A stretch of DNA of 64,000 bases, from NCBI GenBank assembly GCA_035489435.1, contig DATHKG010000091.1; one strand, 5' to 3'. Positions 1 through 8,810 of this stretch are shown piece by piece. Position numbers and translations under genes: made by a program. The notes under the pieces were generated by a model that made no database searches, was not told the origin of the DNA, and saw nothing but the letters and a program-made list of their open reading frames with translations. Source of the DNA: DATHKG01 sp035489435 (lineage in GTDB: Bacteria > Bacteroidota > Bacteroidia > Chitinophagales > Chitinophagaceae). The stretch's first letter is position 1. The number at the start of each line of letters is the position of its first letter.

Positions 1-811
1 GACAAAAATGCCGTCACCCGAAGCCCCTGTTTATCATCAATTGGCTATTCCTGAAGAGGAAACCATTGTTCCGGAGATCAGGAAACCATTGGTATCAATG
101 ACCCAGGCGGGCATGCAAACACCTCCGGTTGTGCTTTTTACTAATGAGGACCACCGTAAAAATACTGTGGAAAAAAACAAAGCTGAGGGAAAAACAGAAT
201 GGATACATTCGCAAGCGACGGTTCCCGTCGAGATTAATATCAATCCAGTTACCGGTTATCAAAAGCCGGCAACCTCAAATAATCCTTCATCGCCTGCAGC
301 GTCCGGAGGATACCTGGCTAAGCCTGCAAATATTTATGCTGAGCCAAAACCTGACAAGTCCATTCCTGAAAACCAATCATTAAAGGAGGTTACTAAAGAA
401 CCGGTTAAGCAACCATTTAAGGAAGAAGATCCTTCCCTTGAACCAATGCAGCTGGTATTCCGAAGTGATGTTCCAGCGGCGGAAGAGCCTGGGGCCTACC
501 AAACTCCAAACCATGTTAAGACAACTGCTTCTACTGAGGAACCTGCGATGCAGGACGAAGTAGGGGAACAAAAAAGACGTGCAGCAGAGAGAATACAGAA
601 ATTACGTAATCTGTCATTCAATATCAATGCTGCAGATCCTAACAATGAGTTTGAAACTGTGCCGGCTTATATCCGCCGTAATCTTGAGCTTTATGGAACC
701 ATAAATAATGTAGAAAATTTCTACAGCAATTATGAAGTAAAATCTGACGAAAACAATAAAGCCCAGATCTCGACCATCAATACTTTCTTAGATGGTAAAA
801 AGCCTGATTAA
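1..811 (+). CDS. ftsZ: Cell division protein FtsZ, C-terminal part (5' end outside window)
   Basis: The reading frame is open from the left edge, so this is the 3' part of a gene; the ATG at 8 is internal. What is visible is a long, low-complexity linker rich in Pro, Glu, Lys and Thr, followed by a conserved tail with RRAAERIQKLRNLSFN and then VPAYIRRNLEL. That last peptide is the typical C-terminal FtsZ tail of Bacteroidota, which binds membrane tethers such as FtsA. FtsZ is the tubulin-like GTPase that forms the cytokinetic ring; its GTPase domain must lie upstream of the window. The frame stops at a TAA at 809-811 and is followed by a strong terminator. The assignment rests on the tail peptide and the linker type; a GTPase core directly upstream would confirm it. 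Confidence 0.85.
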   Translation, partial: TKMPSPEAPVYHQLAIPEEETIVPEIRKPLVSMTQAGMQTPPVVLFTNEDHRKNTVEKNKAEGKTEWIHSQATVPVEININPVTGYQKPATSNNPSSPAASGGYLAKPANIYAEPKPDKSIPENQSLKEVTKEPVKQPFKEEDPSLEPMQLVFRSDVPAAEEPGAYQTPNHVKTTASTEEPAMQDEVGEQKRRAAERIQKLRNLSFNINAADPNNEFETVPAYIRRNLELYGTINNVENFYSNYEVKSDENNKAQISTINTFLDGKKPD

Positions 812-863
812 TCAAAGTTCCAATTAAGTTTCTCTTAGATAGATTGTTATTTTTTTAGTTGTG

Positions 864-893
864 TCCCTCCTGTTTTTACGGGAGGGATTTTTT
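864..893 (+). terminator. Rho-independent terminator after ftsZ
   Basis: A seven-base-pair stem (TCCCTCC at 864-870 with GGAGGGA at 881-887) around a ten-base loop is followed by six T at 888-893. It ends the ftsZ transcript 50 bases after its stop codon. Confidence 0.85.
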
Positions 894-948
894 GTGTATA
901 AAGTCTGCATTGAACCAATAGTCCATTCTCTTGTAATAATCTGAGCTT

Positions 949-956
949 TACTTTTG
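949..956 (+). promoter_or_regulatory. -7 box of the epimerase gene
   Basis: TACTTTTG matches the Bacteroidota -7 consensus TAnnTTTG and lies 27 bases before the ATG at 983. A TTG sits upstream at 931-933, but the spacing of 15 is shorter than the usual 19-21, so only the -7 box is convincing. Confidence 0.45.
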
Positions 957-982
957 TTAATTTTCTTCTTTATATACTTTTT

Positions 983-1909
983 ATGGAAACAGTAATTATA
1001 ACAGGAGGCACTGGCATGATTGGAAAAGAGTTGTCAAAGATGCTTGTTGCAAAAGGATATGAGGTTATCATACTAACCCGCAGCCCGCGGCCGGCAGAAA
1101 ACAAGATCCGCTATGCTACCTGGGATATAAACAAAGGAACAATTGATGAAACAGCTATACGTGAAGCTGATTATGTGGTTCACCTGGCGGGAGCAGGGGT
1201 AGCAGATAAGAAATGGACTACAAAAAGAAAAAAGGAGATTGTTGATAGCCGTGTGAAAAGCGGGGAGTTGCTGGTAAGATCTTTGGCGAAAGTCCCAAAT
1301 AAAGTAAAAGCCCTTATTGGTGCTTCCGCAATCGGCTGGTACGGCGAAGATCCGGTGGTTCCTAATCCCTCGCCTTTTACTGAGGAAGCAAAACATGATG
1401 AAAGTTTTCTTGGCGAAACCTGTTGTCTCTGGGAAAAGAGTCTCGAACCGTTAAACAGTACCCTTATTAGGTTGGTGAAACTAAGAACCGGGATCGTGTT
1501 AAGCAATGAAGGCGGTGCTTTCCCAGAATTCAGAAAGCCTGTCCGCATGGGTGTTGCCGGTATATTGGGAAATGGTAAACAAATCATCAGCTGGATTCAC
1601 ATAGAAGATCTTTGCCGGCAATACATATATGCGATCGAAAATAAGATGTTGAGCGGGATTTACAATGCCGTTGCTCCATCACCCGTGTCTAATAAAGTAC
1701 TAACACTAAAGCTTGCAAAAAAAAGCAAGGGCTCTTTCTATGTACCAATAAACGTACCTGTGTTCGTATTAAAGATTATGCTGGGTGAAAGAACCGTAGA
1801 AATCCTGAAAAGCACAACCGTAAGCACCGCCAAAATGCACCGCCAGGGTTTCACCTTCCTATATCCTTCCATCGATTCTGCCCTCGACCACTTAATAAGA
1901 GAGATATGA
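983..1909 (+). CDS. TIGR01777/SDR39U1-type NAD(P)-dependent epimerase-like protein
   Basis: This 308-residue protein is a cytoplasmic extended short-chain dehydrogenase. The N-terminus carries a Rossmann nucleotide-binding loop, TGGTGMIG, and the middle has VHLAGAGV, SRVKSG and ASAIGWYG, the signature of the TIGR01777/SDR39U1 (YfcH) group. The C-terminal 50 residues form the small domain usual for this family, and the length is normal. The physiological substrate of this family is not established, so no reaction is assigned. It has its own -7 box and follows the ftsZ terminator, so it is probably a single-gene unit. Its last codons and stop (REI-stop) lie inside the left arm of a long inverted repeat, which is unusual. 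It converges with an ABC permease gene. Confidence 0.85.
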   Translation: METVIITGGTGMIGKELSKMLVAKGYEVIILTRSPRPAENKIRYATWDINKGTIDETAIREADYVVHLAGAGVADKKWTTKRKKEIVDSRVKSGELLVRSLAKVPNKVKALIGASAIGWYGEDPVVPNPSPFTEEAKHDESFLGETCCLWEKSLEPLNSTLIRLVKLRTGIVLSNEGGAFPEFRKPVRMGVAGILGNGKQIISWIHIEDLCRQYIYAIENKMLSGIYNAVAPSPVSNKVLTLKLAKKSKGSFYVPINVPVFVLKIMLGERTVEILKSTTVSTAKMHRQGFTFLYPSIDSALDHLIREI

Positions 1910-2005
1910 ATTATGAGTTATGAGTTATGAAAGCAGTTATGAGATAACCATTATTATATTTCATAACTAGTTTCATAACTCATAATTCATAATTCATATC
2001 TCTCT
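1898..2005. repeat. Heptamer-built inverted repeat between convergent genes
   Basis: The left arm (1898-1932) and right arm (1971-2005) are each 35 bases long and complementary except for one G-T pair. Each arm starts with AGAGAGATATGAA and continues as TTATGAG/TTATGAA heptamers. The 38-base centre also contains a TTATGAG. The left arm includes the stop codon of the upstream gene, and the right arm ends one base before the stop codon of the gene on the other strand. A transcript from either side would fold into a long AU-rich hairpin. Closely related copies occur at 63541-63641 and, as a single arm, at 18029-18064. Confidence 0.9.
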
Positions 2006-2788
2006 TTAAAGGTCATCATTCTCGAACTTCCGCATCAGGAAGAAATAATACAGGCCGAGATAGATTAATGATGAGATAACCAGTACATAAGGTTCAGGAG
2101 CGTGGTTGTAGAAAATCTTATTACCAAATGGCATGGGAAGTAGAACATCTGTACCTTGTAAAGGCAGGAAGTAACCAGCCTGGTTATGGATATACCGGTT
2201 TATCAATCCATAAATGATGGTTTCGAAGATTAATCCATACAGGAAAAACACAATCAAAGCTACTCCGCTTCTCCGGAACAATACTGCCAGCAACAAAGCA
2301 AGAGTAATATAGGAAAGGGATTGTAACAATACGTAAAATATATTCACCATTCCATCAGGTGAAAAAGATTCTCCACTGGCGATTCCAAAAACCGCGGCGG
2401 TGATGGCAGTGATGATGGTAACAACTATAGCCAGGATTGAAACCAGCAATAATTTTGTGTGCACAAAATCCTTTCGCGACCAGCCGTCAATGATATTCTG
2501 GCGATGTGTTTTAAAGGTGAATTCATTTGAAGTCAACAGGATGATAATGATGCCAGGGAAATATAGCAACCAGCTACCCATATAGCTCACAGTTAGCCAG
2601 ACATTCGGAAATGCATAGGGGTCGCTGATCATAGCAGCGGCCATCGGTTCCTGTTTTACTGTTTGCTGGTAAACGGTATAGGCTATGTAGTTAATGGCAA
2701 TAATACTAACCAGGTATAAGCTAAGGAAGATCCAGAATGCTTTGTAATTTTTTATCTTGAGCCATTCCGTTTTTAAATTATTGATCAT
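2006..2788 (-). CDS. ABC-2 type transporter permease
   Basis: The 260-residue protein starts MINNLKTEWLKIKNYKAFWI and has about six hydrophobic segments with a short charged C-terminus. This is the pattern of ABC-2 family permeases of the lantibiotic or antibiotic self-protection kind. It would form the membrane channel for the ATPase encoded just upstream on the same strand (3021-3917). The substrate cannot be read from the sequence. The two genes are separated by 232 bases that hold a tandem array, which is a long gap for an operon. The gene ends directly at the inverted repeat 1898-2005. Confidence 0.8.
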   Translation of the reverse strand: MINNLKTEWLKIKNYKAFWIFLSLYLVSIIAINYIAYTVYQQTVKQEPMAAAMISDPYAFPNVWLTVSYMGSWLLYFPGIIIILLTSNEFTFKTHRQNIIDGWSRKDFVHTKLLLVSILAIVVTIITAITAAVFGIASGESFSPDGMVNIFYVLLQSLSYITLALLLAVLFRRSGVALIVFFLYGLIFETIIYGLINRYIHNQAGYFLPLQGTDVLLPMPFGNKIFYNHAPEPYVLVISSLIYLGLYYFFLMRKFENDDL

Positions 2789-2861
2789 AATGATTGTTGT
2801 TGCTGGTGAATTCAGGGATTTTCTGTTGGGAAAATATCCGCTGGAAATTGATACTATATTA

Positions 2862-2963
2862 GTTGTTATGATTCTATTGGTAACTGTTATGGTACTGTTG
2901 TTCGTTGTTGTGTTCTATTGTTAGCTGTTATGATTTATTGTTCGTTGTTGTGTTCTATTGTTG
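2862..2963. repeat. Tandem array, about 20-base unit, five degenerate copies
   Basis: Five units run 2862-2882, 2883-2903, 2904-2923, 2924-2943 and 2944-2963, with a core like GTTGTTATG-TTCTATTGTT. Units three and five differ only at the last base, and units two and four resemble each other, giving a higher-order period of about 40 bases. The array lies between the ATPase and permease genes of one ABC transporter. The period is not constant, and the stretch has no open frame worth calling. Confidence 0.75.
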
Positions 2964-3020
2964 GTTGTAGAATATATTTTAGTTTTTAGAATACTATTGT
3001 TAATTCCTGGGATTCTATTA

Positions 3021-3917
3021 TCAATTATTATTGCTGGTGAGTTCAAAGAATTTAGTTTCAAGGCTTTTCCTGCGAAGCCGGAGATGATTCAACACAACTC
3101 CCTGGTTGAAACAGAATTCATTGATCTGTGCAAGTGAAGCTTTACCCGACGCAAATACAACGTCCAGGTAAATGCCATGTTCTTTTATTGAGATACTGTG
3201 CGGATAGTTTGCCATCAGTAGTTGTAGTTGTTCTTTGTTCTCTGCTCCCAGCTCAACGATATCTTCATTTATGAGAATCTCGTCTACATGACCATGTGTA
3301 AGCAAAACACCTCTTTGAAGAATCGCTGCATGGGTACATACTTTTTCGACTTCATCAAGTAAGTGGCTGGCCATGATAATGGTTTTGCCTTCCCTGTTAA
3401 GTTTTTTTATGAGTTCGCGGGTTTCTGCGATACCAACAGGATCAAGACCGTTGGTTGGTTCATCAAATACCAGGACCTCCGGGTTTCCCAATAAGGTTGA
3501 GGCGATCGCAAGTCTTTGCTTCATACCCAGTGAATAAGTACTGAATTTAGAACCTTTGCGTTTGGTAAGATCTACCAGTTCAAGAACCCTGGCAATGTCA
3601 TTTTCGCCTTTTCCTTTTATTGATGCTGCTATACGCAGGTTTTTTTCCCCGCTCAGGTAATGATAGAAATTTGGTGTTTCAAGTAAGGTGCCAATCTGCC
3701 TGCGATGTTGAGGTCCGGGTTTTTCATCAAACAACTGAAAACTGCCGGCAGTGGCTTTGATTATATCCATAATTATTCCAAGCAGGGTGGTTTTACCACT
3801 ACCATTTGGTCCGAGGATGCCAAAAACGGAGCCTTGAGGTACGGAAAAAGTTACCCCCTTTAATGCCTGTATACTACCGTAATTTTTCTGGAGATTTTCA
3901 ACTTTTAATATAGCCAT
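3021..3917 (-). CDS. ABC transporter ATP-binding protein
   Basis: The 298-residue protein is a cytoplasmic ABC ATPase. Walker A is GPNGSGKT, the signature loop is YSLGMKQRL, and Walker B is VLVFDEPTNGLDP followed by the switch histidine in MASHLLDE. After about residue 215 comes a C-terminal extension of about 80 residues, common in CcmA/BcrA/NatA-type exporters. It is expected to pair with the permease at 2006-2788 to export an unknown substrate, often an antibiotic, lipid or ion in this family. The stop codon is a TGA at 3021-3023. The region upstream (3918-4187) carries a second tandem array. Confidence 0.88.
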   Translation of the reverse strand: MAILKVENLQKNYGSIQALKGVTFSVPQGSVFGILGPNGSGKTTLLGIIMDIIKATAGSFQLFDEKPGPQHRRQIGTLLETPNFYHYLSGEKNLRIAASIKGKGENDIARVLELVDLTKRKGSKFSTYSLGMKQRLAIASTLLGNPEVLVFDEPTNGLDPVGIAETRELIKKLNREGKTIIMASHLLDEVEKVCTHAAILQRGVLLTHGHVDEILINEDIVELGAENKEQLQLLMANYPHSISIKEHGIYLDVVFASGKASLAQINEFCFNQGVVLNHLRLRRKSLETKFFELTSNNN

Positions 3918-3977
3918 ATGTAATGTTTGCGGGTAAAAATATCTGATTGGTTATGTTCTGATTGGTAAAATGATATG

Positions 3978-4079
3978 TAAGCTTTGATTAATTTAGTTAT
4001 GTTGAAGCTTTGATTGATTTGTTAGGTTGAAGCTTTGATTGATTTGTTAGGTTAAAGGTTGATTGATTTAGCTATGTCC
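3978..4079. repeat. Tandem array, 25-base unit
   Basis: Two identical 25-base units (4004-4028 and 4029-4053, beginning GAAGCTTTGATTGATTTG) are flanked by diverged copies at 3978-4003 and 4054-4079. Weaker copies seem to continue to about 4127. The array fills the gap between the metzincin gene and the ABC ATPase gene, both on the minus strand. Confidence 0.75.
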
Positions 4080-4187
4080 AAACTGTGATGGATTTCCTTA
4101 GGGTGAATTTTTGATTTGGTTAAGATGAAGCAATTATATGAGCCTGAAAATATTAAAAGGGTTTATTTTCTTAAAAGGGATTTATTT

Positions 4188-4862
4188 TCATTGATTACTG
4201 TCCGGGTCCTGGTGCTTCTGGTGATAAAAACTTGAGAATTCGCCGACTTTCGCAAAGCCGCGACTGTCAAAATCAAGTTTGTGTAAATTAAGCGCGGCTA
4301 TATCACTTTTCAACACCTTCCTGTGCGCAGGGTCCATTACACCGCCATAGGCTCCCGCAGCGGCCAGTGGATCATACTGCATAGGCGCATCACACAAGGT
4401 TCCCCTTGGATACATGATACCCGGAATACCCTTGCCCCTCACATCAAGTAACTGCGGATGTGCAAGGCCGATAGTATGGCCATACTCATGAGCAATAGTA
4501 GTGGGGGTTTGCTGAAGGTTTTGTAGTTTGAAATATCCTGTATTGCAACCGAGACCATCCACAAAGGAAATGTTGCCGGATGCATATTCTTCTATTCTGA
4601 AAAAATTTAAACAAGGGTCATCGTTATACCAGACTTTTTCGGGTTCGAGGGCAGGATCAAAAACACCAGTCACATCAAACCGGACGAGATAAGTTTTGTT
4701 CCTGACTGTCGCCGACCCCGCCGGTTCGTTCCAATATCGCGCAACATCCTGGCCCAGGCTATTTGCCAGGTCAGCGTTTGCAGCATCTCCATAAAAGATA
4801 AGTATCGAACGGATGATTATTTCCCTGGTTCCGTCAGATAATTCGGCTTCCCCCATATTCAT
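4188..4862 (-). CDS. Metzincin-type zinc metalloprotease
   Basis: The 224-residue protein contains the complete extended zinc motif HEYGHTIGLAH (His125, Glu126, His129, His135) and a downstream Met-turn candidate in GIMYPRG (Met150). Together these define a metzincin peptidase: three histidines hold zinc and the glutamate activates water. No signal peptide is visible from the called ATG, which is odd because bacterial metzincins are usually secreted; a second ATG lies two codons in. The protein is short, essentially a catalytic domain alone. The exact family (M10, M12 or another) is not determined here. Its substrate is unknown. The gene stands alone between the 25-base array and the beta-oxidation gene. 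Confidence 0.7.
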   Translation of the reverse strand: MNMGEAELSDGTREIIIRSILIFYGDAANADLANSLGQDVARYWNEPAGSATVRNKTYLVRFDVTGVFDPALEPEKVWYNDDPCLNFFRIEEYASGNISFVDGLGCNTGYFKLQNLQQTPTTIAHEYGHTIGLAHPQLLDVRGKGIPGIMYPRGTLCDAPMQYDPLAAAGAYGGVMDPAHRKVLKSDIAALNLHKLDFDSRGFAKVGEFSSFYHQKHQDPDSNQ

Positions 4863-4906
4863 TCAAGCTAAAGAATTATTTATGAGTTAGTCGCAGTGCC
4901 CTTCAT

Positions 4907-7312
4907 TTAGTTACGTACAGGCTTACCTGATTTTAAAACACTCTGGATCCGTTCCAGGGTTTTCTTCTCCCCACAAAGGCTCATAAAAGCTTCCCGCTCC
5001 AGGTCAAGCAGGTATTGCTCAGAAACCAGGGTTGGCTCACTAAGATCACCACCACACATCACATAGGCTAGTTTTTTGGCAACGAGAGCATCGTGATCAG
5101 TAGCATAACCCGCGCGCCACATGCCGTTAATGCCGGCCAGCAACGCCCCGAGCGCAGAACGGCCAAGCACCTTAATATCCTTACGTTGTACGGGTAATGT
5201 ATAGCCGCTGTCAAAAAGTTCTGTTACGCTTCTTTTCCCTTCTGCAATTCTTCTTGCCTGGTTAAATACAATCTCGTCCTGTCCCCTTCGTAATATTCCC
5301 AGGTCAAAAGCCTCCTGGGCAGAGGTTGCTACTTTTGCAGTAGCTATAGTAAGAAAACGGTTCTTTAATGTTATAGTTTCCGGCTCGTCTTCGTGCATTT
5401 CATCAGCTGCACGCAAAACAAATTCTTTTGTACCGCCGCCACCAGGTATCAGGCCAACTCCCAGTTCCACGAGACCGATATAAGTTTCAGCAGAAGCACA
5501 AACCTTATCACTATGCAGGCTAAGTTCGCAGGCTCCTCCAAGAGTAAGCGCATGTGGCGCCACTACTACAGGAACGCTGGAATACCTGGCGCGCATCATG
5601 GTGTTCTGAAACAGCCTGATGGCCATATCCAGTTCATCATATTCCTGTTCTACCGCCAGCATAAAAATCATCCCCACATTTGCACCGGCAGAAAAGTTCT
5701 GTGCATCGTTTGCAATTACCAATCCTTTATATTTCTCTTCAGCCAGTGCAATTGATTTCTGAACCCCTTCAAGCACCTCTCCTCCGATACTTCCCATCTT
5801 GGTATACCATTCAAGGCCAAGTACATCATCGCCCAGGTGATAAGTTCTGCATGCACTGTTTTTCCAGACCAGCTGATTTTCGAAATTTTTCATCACTATG
5901 AAAACTTCAGCGCCAGGCAATGGCTTGTAAGATTTTGTCGCAACATCATAAAATAAGCGCTTGCCATTTTCGACCTTATAAAACGTGGTAGCCCCGGAAG
6001 CAATCATTTCTTCTACCCATGCAGCTACTGTAAATCCGGCCTCCTTCATTTTTTTTATCGATGCCTCAACCCCAAGTGTATCCCAGCTTTCGAATGCACC
6101 AATCTCCCAGCCAAAACCAGCCATCATAGCATCGTCAACGCGGTATAATTCATCAGAGATCTCAGGTATCCTGTGCGAAATATAGGAAAACAAGCCCCAG
6201 TGAAATTGCCGGTAAAATTCACCGGCTTTATCTGTGCCGCCAACAAGTACTTTAAGTCTTGATTTAAGATCATCGATCGGTTTCGCAGCTTCAATGGTTG
6301 CGAACTTTGGTTTCTTTCTTGGTTCATATTCCATTGTAGCCAGGTTCAGAACATGGATTTCTTTTTCCCCTTTCGCATTTGGCGCCATTTTCTTGAAAAA
6401 GCCCTGTCCTGTTTTATCACCGAGCCATTTGTTCTCAACCATTTTGTTAAGCCAGGCTGGTATATCAAATTTTTTCTTTTGTTCGTCAGCAGGACAATTA
6501 TCCGCAACTCCTTTTGCTACTTTAACGAGGGTATCGATGCCAACTACATCGGCAGTTCGGAATGTAGCCGATTTCGGCCGGCCAATTACAGGGCCCGTAA
6601 GCGCATCAATTTCATCGATTGATAAACCCATCTCTTCAACAAGGCCAAAGATTGACATGATGCCATAAACACCGATCCTGTTTGCTATAAAAGCAGGTGT
6701 GTCTTTACAAAGCACTGTCGTTTTCCCGAGATGCAGGTCTCCATAGTTCATCAGGAAATCGACAACGGCGGGATCAGTAAACCGAGTTGGAATAATCTCT
6801 AATAATCTCAGATATCTCGGCGGATTAAAAAAATGTGTACCGCAAAAATGTTTTTTGAAGTCATCAGTTCGCCCTTCGTCCATCATATGAATGGGAATAC
6901 CGGAAGTGTTTGATGTGATCAGCGTTCCCGGCCTGCGGTATTGTTCAACTTCCTTAAATATATGTTGTTTGATATCCAGCCTTTCCACCACCACTTCGAT
7001 GATCCAGTCGCAGGAAGCGATATCTTTCATATTATCAGTAAAGTTCCCTGTTGATATTTTCTTAAGGGCATCTTTTGAATAAAGCGGGGAAGGGTTCGAT
7101 TTCACAGCTGCAGCAAGCGCTTCATTAACTATCCTGTTTTTCACTGCAGGAAGTTCAAGAGTAGCGCCTTTTGCCTGTTCGGCTGGGGTTAGCTCTTTTG
7201 GAATCATGTCAAGTAACAAAACAGGTACACCGATACCTGCAAAATGGCAAGCGATTCTTGATCCCATCACACCAGATCCGAGCACTGCAACTTTCCTGAT
7301 TATTCTTTTCAT
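4907..7312 (-). CDS. 3-hydroxyacyl-CoA dehydrogenase / enoyl-CoA hydratase, FadN type
   Basis: This 801-residue protein joins two fatty-acid beta-oxidation activities. The N-terminus has the NAD-binding loop AVLGSGVMGSRIA, followed by the dehydrogenase motifs THFFNPPRYLRLLEIIP and the C-terminal helical domain (about residues 205-420). The second half (about residues 480-720) is a crotonase fold with NFSAGANVG and GGGGTKE. Dehydrogenase first and hydratase second is the order of Bacillus FadN (YusL), the reverse of E. coli FadB. It would convert enoyl-CoA to 3-ketoacyl-CoA in the cytoplasm. The usual partners, a thiolase and an acyl-CoA dehydrogenase, are not adjacent; the next gene upstream is divergent. 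A complete start is supported by the Rossmann motif directly after MKRIIRK. Confidence 0.88.
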   Translation of the reverse strand: MKRIIRKVAVLGSGVMGSRIACHFAGIGVPVLLLDMIPKELTPAEQAKGATLELPAVKNRIVNEALAAAVKSNPSPLYSKDALKKISTGNFTDNMKDIASCDWIIEVVVERLDIKQHIFKEVEQYRRPGTLITSNTSGIPIHMMDEGRTDDFKKHFCGTHFFNPPRYLRLLEIIPTRFTDPAVVDFLMNYGDLHLGKTTVLCKDTPAFIANRIGVYGIMSIFGLVEEMGLSIDEIDALTGPVIGRPKSATFRTADVVGIDTLVKVAKGVADNCPADEQKKKFDIPAWLNKMVENKWLGDKTGQGFFKKMAPNAKGEKEIHVLNLATMEYEPRKKPKFATIEAAKPIDDLKSRLKVLVGGTDKAGEFYRQFHWGLFSYISHRIPEISDELYRVDDAMMAGFGWEIGAFESWDTLGVEASIKKMKEAGFTVAAWVEEMIASGATTFYKVENGKRLFYDVATKSYKPLPGAEVFIVMKNFENQLVWKNSACRTYHLGDDVLGLEWYTKMGSIGGEVLEGVQKSIALAEEKYKGLVIANDAQNFSAGANVGMIFMLAVEQEYDELDMAIRLFQNTMMRARYSSVPVVVAPHALTLGGACELSLHSDKVCASAETYIGLVELGVGLIPGGGGTKEFVLRAADEMHEDEPETITLKNRFLTIATAKVATSAQEAFDLGILRRGQDEIVFNQARRIAEGKRSVTELFDSGYTLPVQRKDIKVLGRSALGALLAGINGMWRAGYATDHDALVAKKLAYVMCGGDLSEPTLVSEQYLLDLEREAFMSLCGEKKTLERIQSVLKSGKPVRN

Positions 7313-7458
7313 CTGATAATATTTTAATTTTTTGCCAGGGCCAACGGAAATTAGTTAGTTAAACAACTATTTACTCCGAAGATATAACAAAAATGTATTT
7401 TCTGCCATAGCCCAAAGCAATTAGGAATTTATTGAGCAATCTTTGATATTATTGGCGA

Positions 7459-8781
7459 ATGTCTTTACAAGATGCAAAAGAAATTTTCATGGCTGGGGTT
7501 GGATCCGTTCAACCAGCCCGGCTTATACCTGGTCATGTTTCATTAAATAAAGATTTGCTGATTGTGGGTGACCGTTCATTTAGAAGGGAGGCCCTGGGTA
7601 AGGTGATAATTATTGGTGCAGGAAAGGCCAGCGCGGCTATGGCGGTGGCCGTTGAACGGGTGTTAATGCCTGTTATAAGTGCCGGTTTGATTATCACTAA
7701 ATATGGTCATTCGCTACCACTGGAAAAAATAGAGTGCCTCGAAGCGGGTCACCCTGTACCCGATTCAAATGGCATTGAAGCCACCCTTAAAATCTTAAGC
7801 CTGGTTGAAAATCTGGAGAAAAATGATCTTGTAATTTTCCTGGTGAGTGGGGGTGCTTCGGCTTTGATGGCTGATGTTCCTCCCGGCCTGTCCACGGAAG
7901 CCTTGCAGGATCTTGTTCGGTTACTGCTTGCATCTGGTGCGACTATCGATGAGATCAACTGTATTCGTAAACATCTTTCGCTTGTCAAAGGAGGACATCT
8001 TGCAAAAAAGGTTTTCCCCGCCAACCTTGTATCACTGATTTTGAGCGATGTGAATGGCGACGAATTATCTGTTATTGCCAGCGGACCAACAGTATCAGAT
8101 CCTTCCACTTTTTCGGAGGCGATTGAAATACTGAACAAGTATAATCTTGCTGCGAGGGTGCAGCCTGCTATATTGCGATTTTTGCAAGACGGTACTAACG
8201 GGCTGGTTCCGGAAACACCGAAACCGGGTGATCCGGCATTCGGCAACACAAGTAATTTCCTTATTGGAACAAACGGTGTCAGCCTGCAGGCGGCGTGTAA
8301 AGCTGCGACTGAAAAAGGATATCATCCCTTAATTCTAAATACAAGGTTGGAAGGGGAAGCAGAAGAACAAGCCGCGAAGTTCGTGGAGACATGCCTGTTA
8401 TACACCGGCACAAAACCTGCATGCCTGCTGATGGGCGGAGAAACTACGGTTACTATCAGGGGAAAAGGAATGGGGGGAAGAAATCAACATTTTGTGCTGG
8501 CAGCGCTTTGTGAGCTAATAAAAAAAGATGTCGATCCCAACCAGGTCCCGGTGATTTTGTCAGGCGGAACTGATGGTACCGATGGCCCTACAGATGCGGC
8601 AGGAGCTATGATAGATGCCGGGCTGTCGAATATCCTCAAAGCCGCGGGAGGTGAGGATTTGGCTCAAAAGTTTTTATCTGCCAATGATGCCTATCATTTT
8701 TTTGAAAAGTATGGCGGGCTGATAAAAACAGGGCCGACGCAGACAAACGTTATGGACTTAGTTATTGGCCTGGTATTTTGA
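7459..8781 (+). CDS. Glycerate 2-kinase (class II, MOFRL family)
   Basis: The 440-residue protein matches the class II glycerate kinases (GckA/TtuD): IIIGAGKASAAMA near residue 50, LVSGGASAL near residue 130, an ILSDVNGDELSVIASGPT segment, and the C-terminal MOFRL domain with GGETTV and GRNQH and then SGGTDGTDGPTDAAGA. The family phosphorylates D-glycerate to 2-phosphoglycerate with ATP, feeding glyoxylate or tartrate carbon into glycolysis. It is divergent from the beta-oxidation gene with a 146-base spacer and has no operon partner. Its TGA stop is the first three bases of a small TTATGAG-type repeat. Length and domain order are normal. Confidence 0.88.
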   Translation: MSLQDAKEIFMAGVGSVQPARLIPGHVSLNKDLLIVGDRSFRREALGKVIIIGAGKASAAMAVAVERVLMPVISAGLIITKYGHSLPLEKIECLEAGHPVPDSNGIEATLKILSLVENLEKNDLVIFLVSGGASALMADVPPGLSTEALQDLVRLLLASGATIDEINCIRKHLSLVKGGHLAKKVFPANLVSLILSDVNGDELSVIASGPTVSDPSTFSEAIEILNKYNLAARVQPAILRFLQDGTNGLVPETPKPGDPAFGNTSNFLIGTNGVSLQAACKAATEKGYHPLILNTRLEGEAEEQAAKFVETCLLYTGTKPACLLMGGETTVTIRGKGMGGRNQHFVLAALCELIKKDVDPNQVPVILSGGTDGTDGPTDAAGAMIDAGLSNILKAAGGEDLAQKFLSANDAYHFFEKYGGLIKTGPTQTNVMDLVIGLVF

Positions 8782-8810
8782 GTTATGATAACTCATCACT
8801 CATAACTGGA
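8779..8810. repeat. Short heptamer repeat between convergent stop codons
   Basis: AGTTATGA (8781-8788) and TCATAACT (8800-8807) form an eight-base-pair stem, and the sequence is built of TTATGAG/CTCATAA units. It begins with the TGA of the glycerate kinase gene and ends one base before the stop of metG on the other strand. It is the smallest member of the repeat family seen here. Confidence 0.75.
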
